64,000 nucleotides of DNA. It comes from Pseudomonas thermotolerans DSM 14292 (GTDB taxonomy: Bacteria > Pseudomonadota > Gammaproteobacteria > Pseudomonadales > Pseudomonadaceae). The notes beneath the pieces were generated by a model that ran no database searches, was not told the origin of the DNA, and saw only the letters and a program-made list of their open reading frames with translations. The translations under genes were made by a program, and so were the position numbers. Shown here one piece after another: positions 28,812 to 37,342 of the stretch. The stretch lies in NCBI RefSeq assembly GCF_000364625.1, contig NZ_KB822606.1, forward strand, positions 96,875-160,874, read 5' to 3'. The stretch's first letter is position 1. Each line of letters opens with the position of its first letter.

Positions 28812-30155
28812 TTATAGCCCTTCCAGGGTTTCCAGTAGCACCCTTACCTTGGTCAGCGACTCGCGGTATTCGGCCTGCCAGTCGGAGTCGGCCACTATCC
28901 CGCCGCCACCCCAGCAGCTCACCTGACCATCCTTCACCAGCAGGGTGCGGATGGTGATGGAGCTGTCCATTTCCCCGCGCACGTCCAGGTAGAGCAGGGA
29001 GCCGCAGTAGATGGATCTGCGGGTCGGTTCCAGCTCGTCGATGATCTGCATGGCACGGATCTTCGGTGCGCCGGTGATGGAGCCGCCGGGGAAGCTGCCG
29101 GCGAGCAGGTCGAGGGGGTCCTTGCCGGGCACCAGCTCGCCTTCCACGCTGCTGACCAGGTGGTGCACGTTGGGGTAGCTCTCCAAGGCGAACAGCTCGG
29201 GTACCCGCACCGTGCCGATCCTGCAGCTGCGTCCCAGGTCGTTGCGCAGCAGGTCGACGATCATCAGGTTCTCGGCGCGGTCCTTGGTGCTGGCCTGCAG
29301 TTCGGCGGCATAGGCGCGGTCCTCGTCGGGCGTGCGGCCGCGCGGGCGGGTGCCCTTGATCGGCCGGGTCTCCACCCGATTGCGGCTGACCCGCATGAAG
29401 CGCTCGGGGGACAGGCTGAGGATGGCGCCGCCGTCGTCCAGGGTCAGGAAGCCCGCGAAGGGCGTCGGGCAGCTGGTGCGCAGGGCGAGGTAGGCGCTCC
29501 ACGGATCGCCCTCGCAGGGCGCGCGGAAGCGCTGGGTGTAGTTCACCTGATAGCAGTCGCCGGCCTGGATGTAGGCCTGCACCCGTTCGATGGCCTGTCG
29601 ATACTGTCCTTCGTCGATATCCGGGCGGAACGGTGCCAGCAGGCGGAAGGCACCGGCTTCTACGGGCGCCGGCTGGCTGAACAGGGCGATCAGCCGCTCG
29701 CGCTCATCGGCGGGCAGGCGTGGATGGAAGACCAACTGGCTGACGCCGGCCTGGTGGTCGCTGACCAGCGCCCAGGCGTACAGGCCGAAGCGTGCGTCGA
29801 CCAGGCCCAGGTCGTCTACGGACTGGCCGGGCAGGCGTTCCAGGCGCCGGCCGAAATCGTAGGCGAGGTAGCCGAGCAGGCCGCCGGTGAAGGGCAGCTC
29901 GCAGCCCGCCGGTGCTTCGGCGCGACCGAGGCTGGCCAGCGCGGCGCGCAGGCGTTGCAGGAAGTCGTTGGCCGATTCGTCGGGCGCAGGTGCTAGCTCT
30001 GCCATTGGCCAGGCACTGAGAAGGTCATAGCGTCCGCGTTCCGCTCGTGGGCGTCCGGCGTCGAGCAATACTGCGCCCGGCGCATGGCGGATGACGGCGA
30101 AGTAATCGGCGGGGTCGGCCCGGTAGGGCAGTGGGTGTAGCGTGCAGGTTGGCAT
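28812..30155 (-). CDS. pabB: Aminodeoxychorismate synthase component I
   Basis: PabB aminates chorismate to 4-amino-4-deoxychorismate for folate synthesis, using ammonia from the PabA glutaminase. The 447-aa protein has the chorismate-binding domain with MRVSRNRVETRPIKGTRPRG, ENLMIVDLLRNDLGR and GSITGAPKIRAMQIIDELEP. PIKGT is the signature that distinguishes PabB-type from anthranilate-type enzymes. The start at 30155 (MPTCTLHPLPYRADPADYF) is used; upstream in-frame codons lie in the spacer shared with the divergent regulator gene. Confidence 0.95.
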   Translation of the reverse strand: MPTCTLHPLPYRADPADYFAVIRHAPGAVLLDAGRPRAERGRYDLLSAWPMAELAPAPDESANDFLQRLRAALASLGRAEAPAGCELPFTGGLLGYLAYDFGRRLERLPGQSVDDLGLVDARFGLYAWALVSDHQAGVSQLVFHPRLPADERERLIALFSQPAPVEAGAFRLLAPFRPDIDEGQYRQAIERVQAYIQAGDCYQVNYTQRFRAPCEGDPWSAYLALRTSCPTPFAGFLTLDDGGAILSLSPERFMRVSRNRVETRPIKGTRPRGRTPDEDRAYAAELQASTKDRAENLMIVDLLRNDLGRSCRIGTVRVPELFALESYPNVHHLVSSVEGELVPGKDPLDLLAGSFPGGSITGAPKIRAMQIIDELEPTRRSIYCGSLLYLDVRGEMDSSITIRTLLVKDGQVSCWGGGGIVADSDWQAEYRESLTKVRVLLETLEGL

Positions 30156-30315
30156 GCGTGGCTCGGACAGGCGCGTGGGCCGATTGTAGTCTGCCCTTGG
30201 TATTCGTCCTAGAGCCTGCGCACGGGTTTGCTTGGGGCGCAGCTCGCTGATTAGTATGCGTGGCAGCGAAGAGAGCAGCGTCGTGCCAGAACAATAACCA
30301 TCAGGGATCAGAAGC

Positions 30316-33027
30316 ATGGATTTAGTGCTGGATCCAGCCGCCAAAAACTTGCAGCGTTTCAAACTCTCGTTGCCCCAGATACCGGTTGACTACCTGCCGC
30401 GGCCCCAGATCGAGGCTGCCTTGGAGGGGCATACCCATGCCCGTGTGTTGTTGTTTTCCGCGCCCGCCGGCTTCGGTAAGACCTGTGCGCTGGCCTATCT
30501 GGCCGAGAGACGCCTGCAGGCCGGGGGGGCGGTCGCCTGGCTGTCCCTCGGACCCGAGGACGACGAGCCTTCCCGTTTCTTCCTCCAACTGATCGAGGCC
30601 CTCGGCGCGGTGGCGCCGGGACTGGGCGCGGATGCCCAGGGCTATCTGCGGAACGCTCCGCAGGTGCCGGTAGCGGTGGTGATGGAGAGCCTGCTGGCGG
30701 ACCTCGCCCGCTGCGCTCGCCCGCTGCTGCTGGTGCTCGACGACCTGCACTTCATCTGCGACCCGGAGCTAATCGCCTCCCTGGACCGCCTGGCCCGGCT
30801 CGCCCCGGAAGGCTTCGTGCTGGCCATCGGCAGCCGCGCCCGGGTGCCGCTGCGCCTGGCCACCTGGCGCGCCCACGACCTGCTGCTGGAGATCGGCCCC
30901 GACGAGCTGCGCCTGAGTCGCGAGGAAACCCGCGACTACCTGGCCAGTCACGGCCTGGAGCTGGACGACAGGGCGCTGAATGCCCTCTACGCCCAGACCG
31001 AGGGCTGGATGGTCGGCGTGCAGCTCAACAGCCTGCTGCTGCGCCACCAGCCGGAAGGCGCGCAGCCGCTGGCGCCTGTCGGCGGCGACCCGGTGGCGGT
31101 GGGCGACCACCTGCTGCGTTCGGTGTTCGAACAGTTGCCGGCGGACATGCAGGAAGTCCTGCTGTCCCTCGGCGTGGCCAGCCAGCTGTGCGGCGAGCTG
31201 GCCAATGCGCTGACCGGACGCCAGGACGGTCAGGCCCTGCTGGAGCGCCTGGAGGCCATGCAACTGTTCCTCCTGCCGCTGGACCGCGAGCGCCAGTGGT
31301 ACCGCTTCCACAACCTGTTCGCCGAGTTCCTCCGCGCACGGCTCAAGGAGCGCGATCCGGATCGCCTCAAGCAGCTGCACTTCAATGCCAGCCTGTGGTT
31401 CACCAACCACCACATGCAGAACCTCGCCATCGAGCATGCCTGCCTGGCCGAGGACGCCCACATGCTCGCCGCGCTGATCGACGGCTGCGGTCTGGAGCTG
31501 ATCAACCGCGGCCAGCTCAGTCTCATCTACCGCTGGCGGCAGAAGGTCCCCGACGAGGTGGCCCAGAACTTCCCGGTGCTGGTCCTGGCCGACGTCTGGA
31601 CGCGAGCCAGCGAGCTGTCGCTGCCCGAGGCCAACCGAATGCTCGACGAGCTGCTGGAGCGCTGGGGGCAGGGCGGGGCGGACCCGCAGTTGAGCGACAA
31701 GGTCCTCGCCGTGCTGGCCATCAAGGCGGTTCTGGCCATGCAGAAGGACGACCTGCCGGGCTGCATCGCCCTGGTCCGTAAGGTGGAGCCGCAACTCGGC
31801 CGCCACGCCGCCTTCCTGGAAACGGCGATCCTCGTACTCGGCGCCCTGGCCCACGTGATGCTCGCCCAGCCGGAACAGGCCCGCCGCCTGCTGGCCCTCG
31901 CCCAGCAGCGCAAGCATTTCCTCGAAGGTCGCTACCTGGACATGCAGCTGGCCAACGTGGAGATCCTCCTGTATCTCGAACAGGGCCAGGTCAAGCAGGC
32001 CCAGTTGCTCTTCGAGCAGATGCGCTCGCGGCTGCTGCCCTGGTTCGGCGAGCGCTCCCGGGCGCGCCTGCTGCCGACCATCACCGAGGCGCTGATCGCC
32101 TACCAGCAGGCCAACTTCGAACAGATCGAGGAACACCTGCGCTGGGCGCTGAACACCGTGGACGTGATCAACCCGGTGGACTTCTACGCCCAGGGCATGC
32201 TGGCCCTGGCCCGCACCCTGCGCCTCCAGGACCGCCCCAGGGAAGCCCTGGCGAGCTTGGCCCTGATGCAGAACCTGGCCGCACGCAACCATGCCTGGCG
32301 CTTCTATGCCCAGGCGGTGGCCGAGGAGATCGCCATCCTTCTCCAGGAGACGGGTACCGACCGTCTCAAGCGTGCCGAACAGCGCTACAGCGCCGTGGAT
32401 TGGGCCAGGCTGGCCGGCCATTACCCGCGCATGACGTTCAATCCGGTGGTCTGGGCGCAGGGCCTCACGCGCATCCGCTTGCAGCAGGCGCGCGGTCACT
32501 ACAGCGAGGCGCTGCACGAGATCACTCAGCTGCGCGGCCAACTGCAGAACGGCTGGCACGGCCTGCAGCGCCTGCGCCTGGACCTCCTGGCGGCGCTCAG
32601 CTACCAGCGCCTGGGATATCAGGAGCGTGCCCGCTCGCTGCTGGTGCAGTGCCTGGTGGTCGCCGAGCGCGGGGAAGTCCGCAGCCTGTTCGTCGAGGAA
32701 GGCGAGGCGATCCAGCAGATGCTCCAGCAGCTGGAGGCGGCCGAACGGCAGCCGGCCATGCAGGGCTTCATTCGCAGCCTGCTGGCGATCTGGCCGGGGC
32801 AGGCGGCACGCAAGACCCTGGAGGCGCTGGAGGAGGGGCTCACCGAACGCGAGCGCGAGGTGGTCCACCTGGCCGCCAGGGGCATGTCCAACGAGGAGAT
32901 CGGCCAGCAGCTGGCCCTTGCCCTCGGCACGGTCAAGTGGCACCTGCACAACATCTACGAAAAGCTCAAGGTGCGTAACCGGACCCAGGCCATCCGCCGC
33001 GCCCGCGAACTGGGTCTGCTCGACTGA
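30316..33027 (+). CDS. MalT-like LuxR-family ATP-dependent activator, first of a tandem pair
   Basis: A 903-aa STAND-type regulator. It has Walker A FSAPAGFGKT at about residues 47-56, Walker B LLLVLDDLHFI, winged-helix and TPR-like helical repeats in the middle, and a C-terminal LuxR helix-turn-helix (LTEREREVVHLAARGMSNEE, then GTVKWHLHNIYEKL). MalT-type proteins oligomerise with ATP and an inducer and bind DNA through the LuxR domain. The inducer is unknown. It is divergent from pabB and 11 nt upstream of a paralogue with the same domain order. The downstream envelope cluster is the obvious candidate target. Confidence 0.9.
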   Translation: MDLVLDPAAKNLQRFKLSLPQIPVDYLPRPQIEAALEGHTHARVLLFSAPAGFGKTCALAYLAERRLQAGGAVAWLSLGPEDDEPSRFFLQLIEALGAVAPGLGADAQGYLRNAPQVPVAVVMESLLADLARCARPLLLVLDDLHFICDPELIASLDRLARLAPEGFVLAIGSRARVPLRLATWRAHDLLLEIGPDELRLSREETRDYLASHGLELDDRALNALYAQTEGWMVGVQLNSLLLRHQPEGAQPLAPVGGDPVAVGDHLLRSVFEQLPADMQEVLLSLGVASQLCGELANALTGRQDGQALLERLEAMQLFLLPLDRERQWYRFHNLFAEFLRARLKERDPDRLKQLHFNASLWFTNHHMQNLAIEHACLAEDAHMLAALIDGCGLELINRGQLSLIYRWRQKVPDEVAQNFPVLVLADVWTRASELSLPEANRMLDELLERWGQGGADPQLSDKVLAVLAIKAVLAMQKDDLPGCIALVRKVEPQLGRHAAFLETAILVLGALAHVMLAQPEQARRLLALAQQRKHFLEGRYLDMQLANVEILLYLEQGQVKQAQLLFEQMRSRLLPWFGERSRARLLPTITEALIAYQQANFEQIEEHLRWALNTVDVINPVDFYAQGMLALARTLRLQDRPREALASLALMQNLAARNHAWRFYAQAVAEEIAILLQETGTDRLKRAEQRYSAVDWARLAGHYPRMTFNPVVWAQGLTRIRLQQARGHYSEALHEITQLRGQLQNGWHGLQRLRLDLLAALSYQRLGYQERARSLLVQCLVVAERGEVRSLFVEEGEAIQQMLQQLEAAERQPAMQGFIRSLLAIWPGQAARKTLEALEEGLTEREREVVHLAARGMSNEEIGQQLALALGTVKWHLHNIYEKLKVRNRTQAIRRARELGLLD

Positions 33028-33038
33028 GGAGTCGTACC

Positions 33039-35735
33039 GTGATCAATCCGGATTCCCTGCCGTTGCTGCACACCAAGCTGTATCCGGCCCCCGTCGGCAG
33101 TCGCCCGCAGTTGTTGCGCACGGCGCTTATCGAGCGGCTGCTCGCTGCCCGCGAGCGGCGCATGGTGCTGCTCTGCAGTCCCGCCGGCTATGGCAAGAGC
33201 ACGCTGCTCAGCCAGTACCGGCAGCGCCTGCTGGATGAGGGCGAACGGGTCGCCTGGCTGTCCTGCGACGAAACCGACAGCGAGCCGCAGCGCCTGCTGC
33301 GCTACCTGATCGCGGCGCTGCGCACCGTCGAGCCAGCGTTCGGCCAGCGCGTGTCGAGCTGCCTCGCCGGGATGGGCGAGCTGCAGGTGGAGCCGCTGCT
33401 GGATGCCCTGATCGCCGATCTACAGGGCCTGAGCGGCACCGTGCATCTGATCCTGGACGACTTCCACCGGGTTCGTCACCCGGCGCTGCGCGAGGCGGTG
33501 AACTACCTGCGCGCACGCCTGCCGGACAACCTTCGGCTGATCGCCAGCATGCGCTACCGCTCCCATCTGTTAGAGCTGCGGCCGGTGCCGGACTGGCTGT
33601 TCTTCCTGCAGGGCGAGGATCTGCGTTTCAGCCGCGAGGAAAGCGCGGCCTATTTCCGCGAGGTCAAGCACCTGCCCCTGAACGCCCGGCAGCTCGGCCT
33701 GCTGTACAAGCGCACCGAGGGCTGGATCACCGGGCTGCATCTGGCGGCACTGTCGCTGCGGCGCCACGCCGATCCCGACGCCTACCTGACCGGCACCGAA
33801 CGGCACATCGCCGACTACCTGGCAGAGGACGTGTTGAACGGTCTTTCCGAGGCCATGCTGCAGTTTCTCGAGCAGACCTCGGTGCTCGACGAGCTCAGTG
33901 GTGAACTCTGCGATGCCCTGACCGGGCGCCGCGACGGCGAGGACATGCTTCGGCGGCTCCATACCCAGCAGTTGTTCCTCATTCCCTTGGACGGCAGCGG
34001 CCAGTGGTTCCGCTATCACCAGCTGTTCGCCGAGTTCCTCCAGGGCCGACTGGCCAAGCGCGGTGACGCTTCGCTGCTGCTGCATGCGGCGGCGCGCTGG
34101 TGCGACAGCCACGGCCTGCCCGAGCGGGCGATCCGTTACGCGCTGCGCGCCCGCGACTTCAGTTTCGCCTCCGACCTGCTGGAGCGGCACGGCCCCCGGC
34201 TGGTGGCCGGCAACGAGGTGTACGAGATCCTTGGGCTGTTTAGGAACCTGCCGGCGGAGGTGATCCATGAATACCCGGTGTTCCAGTTGTTCTATGCCTG
34301 GCAACTGGCCTTCGACCAGCAGTTCGCCGAGGCCGAGGCGCTGATCGAGGACGTTAGCGCCCGGCTGATGCAGGGCAGGGGCACCATGCTGCACTTCGGC
34401 AAGCTGGCGATGCTCGGCATCGCCCAGGTGCTCAAGGCGCTGGTGTTGCTCTACCAGGACAAGCTGGAAGCCTGCCTGAAGATTGCCCGCCAGTGGTTGG
34501 GCATGGTGCCGGACAGCCAGCCTGTGTTTCGCGCTGCGCTGTCCTGCGTGCAGGCGGCCGCCTATGCGCTGCTCGGCGAGTATGGCGAGGCTGACAAGTC
34601 GATCGGCGTGGCCCGCGACTGCCTGAGCCGCACCGACAGTGAGTACCTGCAGGTGATGGCCAGCCTGATCGAATCGCTGATCTGCAAGGAAAACGGCGAG
34701 CCGGCGCGTGGTAGCGAGCTGCTGGAGGCGGCACGGGATAGGGTGGAACGTCTATACGGGCCGAGCAACCGGGTTGCCGGTCCGCTGGCTTTGGCCTACG
34801 CCGATCTGCTCTACGAAGCCGACCGCCATGCAGCGGTGCTGGACGAGTTGCCGCGTGCCACCACCTGGCGCGACGTGGGCACGCCGGTGGAGCTGATCAG
34901 CCGCGGCCAGCTGGTGATGACCCGGGCGCGCTTCTTCGCCGGTGAGACGGAGCAGGCCCTGATCCAGCTCGACGAGTGGCTGGCCGAGCTGCAGGGGGCG
35001 CGTTTCGAGCGGGTGTACGCCCTGGCCATGGCCTGCAAGGTGCACTTCCTGCTCTGGCTGCGTCGACCCAACGAGGCCGGACGGGTGTTCCTGCAACTGC
35101 AGCAGCACATGGCCGGACTGCCGGAGGGGCGCTATGGGGATGCGGAAGTGGCCCTGGCTCTGAGTGAGGCGCGCCTGGCCCTGAGCGAGCGGCGCGCCGA
35201 CCGCGCCCAGGCCGCTCTGGAGTCCTGCCTGGCCAAACAGACGGCCGTGCGCCACGGCGACCGCCGCCTGCGTCTGGGGCTGTTACTTTCCGTGGCGTAC
35301 TGGCGCAAGGGTAACAGCGAGAAGGCTGGCAACCTGTTCCGCGACACCCTGGAAAGAGCCTGGAACAACGGCTATCGCCGGCTGTTCCTCGATGATGCCC
35401 TGTGGTTGCTGCCGTTCTGGGAAAGCTGGCAGTCCGCCGAGCCGGAGCGCGCCGCGGCCTGGCCGGAAATGGCCGAGCGGCTTCGCGAACAGTGCGCCAG
35501 GCTCGCCGTCGATCACCAGAATCTCGAGGAAAATCAGGATATTAGTCACAGGGAGCGGGAAATCCTGCGGTTCGTCGCGGCAGGCCTATCGAATCGCGAC
35601 ATCGCCCAAACGGTGCATCTGTCCGAGGCGACCATCAAATGGCACCTGCACAACCTGTTCTCCAAGCTGGGAGTGCGCAGCCGCACCCAGGCGGTGCTCA
35701 AGGGCAAGAGCATGGGGCTTTTGAGCGAGCTGTGA
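33039..35735 (+). CDS. MalT-like LuxR-family ATP-dependent activator, second of a tandem pair
   Basis: An 898-aa paralogue of the preceding protein with the same architecture: Walker A CSPAGYGKST at about 46-55, Walker B LILDDFHRV, helical repeats, and a C-terminal LuxR HTH (SHREREILRFVAAGLSNRDI, then ATIKWHLHNLFSKLGVRSRT). The start is GTG at 33039, preceded by GAGGAG. The two share the EGWM/EGWI-type core but are clearly diverged, so this is an old duplication. Both lie upstream of the five-gene envelope cluster. Confidence 0.9.
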   Translation: MINPDSLPLLHTKLYPAPVGSRPQLLRTALIERLLAARERRMVLLCSPAGYGKSTLLSQYRQRLLDEGERVAWLSCDETDSEPQRLLRYLIAALRTVEPAFGQRVSSCLAGMGELQVEPLLDALIADLQGLSGTVHLILDDFHRVRHPALREAVNYLRARLPDNLRLIASMRYRSHLLELRPVPDWLFFLQGEDLRFSREESAAYFREVKHLPLNARQLGLLYKRTEGWITGLHLAALSLRRHADPDAYLTGTERHIADYLAEDVLNGLSEAMLQFLEQTSVLDELSGELCDALTGRRDGEDMLRRLHTQQLFLIPLDGSGQWFRYHQLFAEFLQGRLAKRGDASLLLHAAARWCDSHGLPERAIRYALRARDFSFASDLLERHGPRLVAGNEVYEILGLFRNLPAEVIHEYPVFQLFYAWQLAFDQQFAEAEALIEDVSARLMQGRGTMLHFGKLAMLGIAQVLKALVLLYQDKLEACLKIARQWLGMVPDSQPVFRAALSCVQAAAYALLGEYGEADKSIGVARDCLSRTDSEYLQVMASLIESLICKENGEPARGSELLEAARDRVERLYGPSNRVAGPLALAYADLLYEADRHAAVLDELPRATTWRDVGTPVELISRGQLVMTRARFFAGETEQALIQLDEWLAELQGARFERVYALAMACKVHFLLWLRRPNEAGRVFLQLQQHMAGLPEGRYGDAEVALALSEARLALSERRADRAQAALESCLAKQTAVRHGDRRLRLGLLLSVAYWRKGNSEKAGNLFRDTLERAWNNGYRRLFLDDALWLLPFWESWQSAEPERAAAWPEMAERLREQCARLAVDHQNLEENQDISHREREILRFVAAGLSNRDIAQTVHLSEATIKWHLHNLFSKLGVRSRTQAVLKGKSMGLLSEL

Positions 35736-35944
35736 GGGGCCGGACCCGTCCATCCCTTGGATAGGCTGGCAGGGGGAGGGGGCATCGGTAACTTAGCGGC
35801 CAGGGCACGATGCTTCACGAATCCGGACCGGCGATACCTAGGGAAGCCATCGCGGATCCGGAGGTCGGCGTGAGCCGGCCCGGTTGCCCCAGGACAGGAC
35901 GTCAACGGCAACAACCCAACCTGTGAACCTTGGAGAGAACAACA
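35736..35944 (+). promoter_or_regulatory. Control region of the fil-like cluster
   Basis: This 209-bp non-coding stretch separates the second MalT-like gene from the FilA-like gene. It contains GGGGGAGGGGG at 35772-35782, which resembles the GGGGA(T/G)GAGG box bound by E. coli MalT, and GGAGAG just before the ATG at 35945. No clear sigma-70 hexamers were seen. A regulatory role is inferred from position. Confidence 0.4.
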
Positions 35945-36412
35945 ATGAAAAAAGGCTTCAAACAACTGGCCCTCGCTGCCGTTCTGGCTGCCCCCTTCAT
36001 GGCTCAGGCCGATCTGAAGTCCATGGACGACAGCGCCCTGGCAGCCGTTACCGGTCAGGATGGCATCAGCATTTCCGGTGACTTCAGCGGTTCCATCGGC
36101 AACATCGCCTACCTGGATCGTGATGGCTCGACTGTCGGCCGTCTCAACCTCAGCAACATCGTCATGGATGGCTTCAAAATCACCGATGACAGCCCGCTGA
36201 CCGTGGACGTGGTTACCACCTCGATCGGTGGCGATGATACCCAGCAGCTGGCCATCGGTCTGCCGAGCATGACCGGTAAGGTCACCATCGGGGCGATCAA
36301 CGTCGGCGGTGCCTACGCCAGCGGCGCCCTGACCGGCGGAAGCACCCTCGGCGGCCTGGAAATCGCCGACATCGACATGGGCGGCACCACCGTCAAGATC
36401 TGGGGCCACTGA
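35945..36412 (+). CDS. FilA-like exported protein with leader-peptide-like motif
   Basis: A 155-aa secreted protein. Residues 1-22 are a Sec signal peptide ending AQA. Immediately after it lies MDDSALAAVTGQDG (27-40), in which Met, Leu, Val and Gly fall at -12, -7, -4 and -2 relative to Gln38, the spacing of double-glycine leaders. The mature part is Gly/Ser/Asp-rich with alternating hydrophobics and no cysteine, suited to beta structure. It resembles proteins called FilA (putative pilus system, DUF6160-like) in Acinetobacter annotations, from memory. It is the first gene of the cluster, followed by a strong hairpin. A structural or surface subunit is inferred. Confidence 0.7.
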   Translation: MKKGFKQLALAAVLAAPFMAQADLKSMDDSALAAVTGQDGISISGDFSGSIGNIAYLDRDGSTVGRLNLSNIVMDGFKITDDSPLTVDVVTTSIGGDDTQQLAIGLPSMTGKVTIGAINVGGAYASGALTGGSTLGGLEIADIDMGGTTVKIWGH

Positions 36413-36434
36413 TCCCGTCTTGATGGTTTGATCC

Positions 36435-36471
36435 GGAACGCCCCGTCGGCCCGGCCGGCGGGGCTCGTTCC
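36435..36471 (+). terminator. Intra-operon hairpin after the filA-like gene
   Basis: GGAACGCCCCG pairs with CGGGG-(CT)-CGTTCC, an 11-bp GC-rich stem with a 2-nt bulge. There is no T-run, so it looks like an attenuator or mRNA-stabilising hairpin rather than a full terminator. Confidence 0.55.
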
Positions 36472-36502
36472 TTGAGAGCAGTCGCTACGCCGGAACTTGT
36501 GG

Positions 36503-37264
36503 ATGATCGAGATTCTCGTGGGCAGCCTGATTGGCCTGTTCGGCTTCACCGAGGCGGTGGACACCAAGCCACCGGCGCAGGGGACGGTCAATCTGACCCA
36601 GGCCATGGTGCCCAACGGTCCCTTGCGGGAAAGCGTGACCCTGGAGCCGATGAGCCAGTTGCAGTTTCGCAGCGTGATCCGTCAGGCCTACGACTACAGC
36701 TGCGGCTCGGCCGCGCTGACTACCCTGCTGGACTACTACCTGGGGCGCAACCTGGAGGAACACCAGGTCATGGAGGGGCTGCTGCAGTATGGCGAGGTGG
36801 AGAAGATCGTCGAGCGGCGCGGCTTTTCCCTGCTGGACATGAAGCGTTACGTCGCAGCCTTGGGCTACCAGAGCGGCGGCTTCCGGGCCGACTTCGACGA
36901 CCTCGAGGCACTGGAGCACCCGGCCATAGTGCCGATCCACTATGCCGGCTTCAAACATTTCGTGGTGGTGCGCGACGTCTACAACGACCACGTCTTCGTC
37001 GCCGACCCGGCGCTCGGAAACATCAGTTTCACCCGCGTACGTTTCGAGGAGATCTGGGACCAGAACGTCCTGTTCATGATCTTCCCTGGTGATCAGGAGC
37101 CGCACAATGCATTGGCGCTTGGCGAGCATGACCTTCGCCTGGTCGACGACCGTACCGTCAGCCTGCTGGCGTTCCGCGATTTTCCGCAGATGAGCAAGTT
37201 CATGGAAATCCAGGCCGACCAGCTCGGGGCCGACGGCGACATTCAGTACATCCGCCGCAAGTGA
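36503..37264 (+). CDS. FilB-like exported C39-family cysteine peptidase
   Basis: A 253-aa protein with a hydrophobic N-terminus (MIEILVGSLIGLFGFTEA), then a papain-like C39 domain. The active-site residues are Gln61, Cys67 (RQAYDYSCGSAAL), His152 (AGFKHFVVV) and Asp168 (VADPALG), so it should be catalytically competent. Unlike bacteriocin exporters it has no ABC module, which matches FapD of the Fap amyloid system and FilB of Acinetobacter annotations. It probably acts in the periplasm. The ATG at 36503 is used; a TTG 6 nt earlier is possible. The adjacent FilA-like protein is the natural candidate substrate. Confidence 0.75.
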   Translation: MIEILVGSLIGLFGFTEAVDTKPPAQGTVNLTQAMVPNGPLRESVTLEPMSQLQFRSVIRQAYDYSCGSAALTTLLDYYLGRNLEEHQVMEGLLQYGEVEKIVERRGFSLLDMKRYVAALGYQSGGFRADFDDLEALEHPAIVPIHYAGFKHFVVVRDVYNDHVFVADPALGNISFTRVRFEEIWDQNVLFMIFPGDQEPHNALALGEHDLRLVDDRTVSLLAFRDFPQMSKFMEIQADQLGADGDIQYIRRK

Positions 37265-37342
37265 GCGGTGGAAACCATTCAGGGCATCCGGGCCGTGCGT
37301 GCATTCGCCCGGTATAACAAGAATCTACGGGGGATAGCCTCA

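Noticed and set aside
30769..32949. 726-codon minus-strand frame inside the first MalT-like gene
   Set aside because: Antisense shadow with Gln/Ala/Val-rich sequence; the plus strand shows intact Walker and LuxR motifs.
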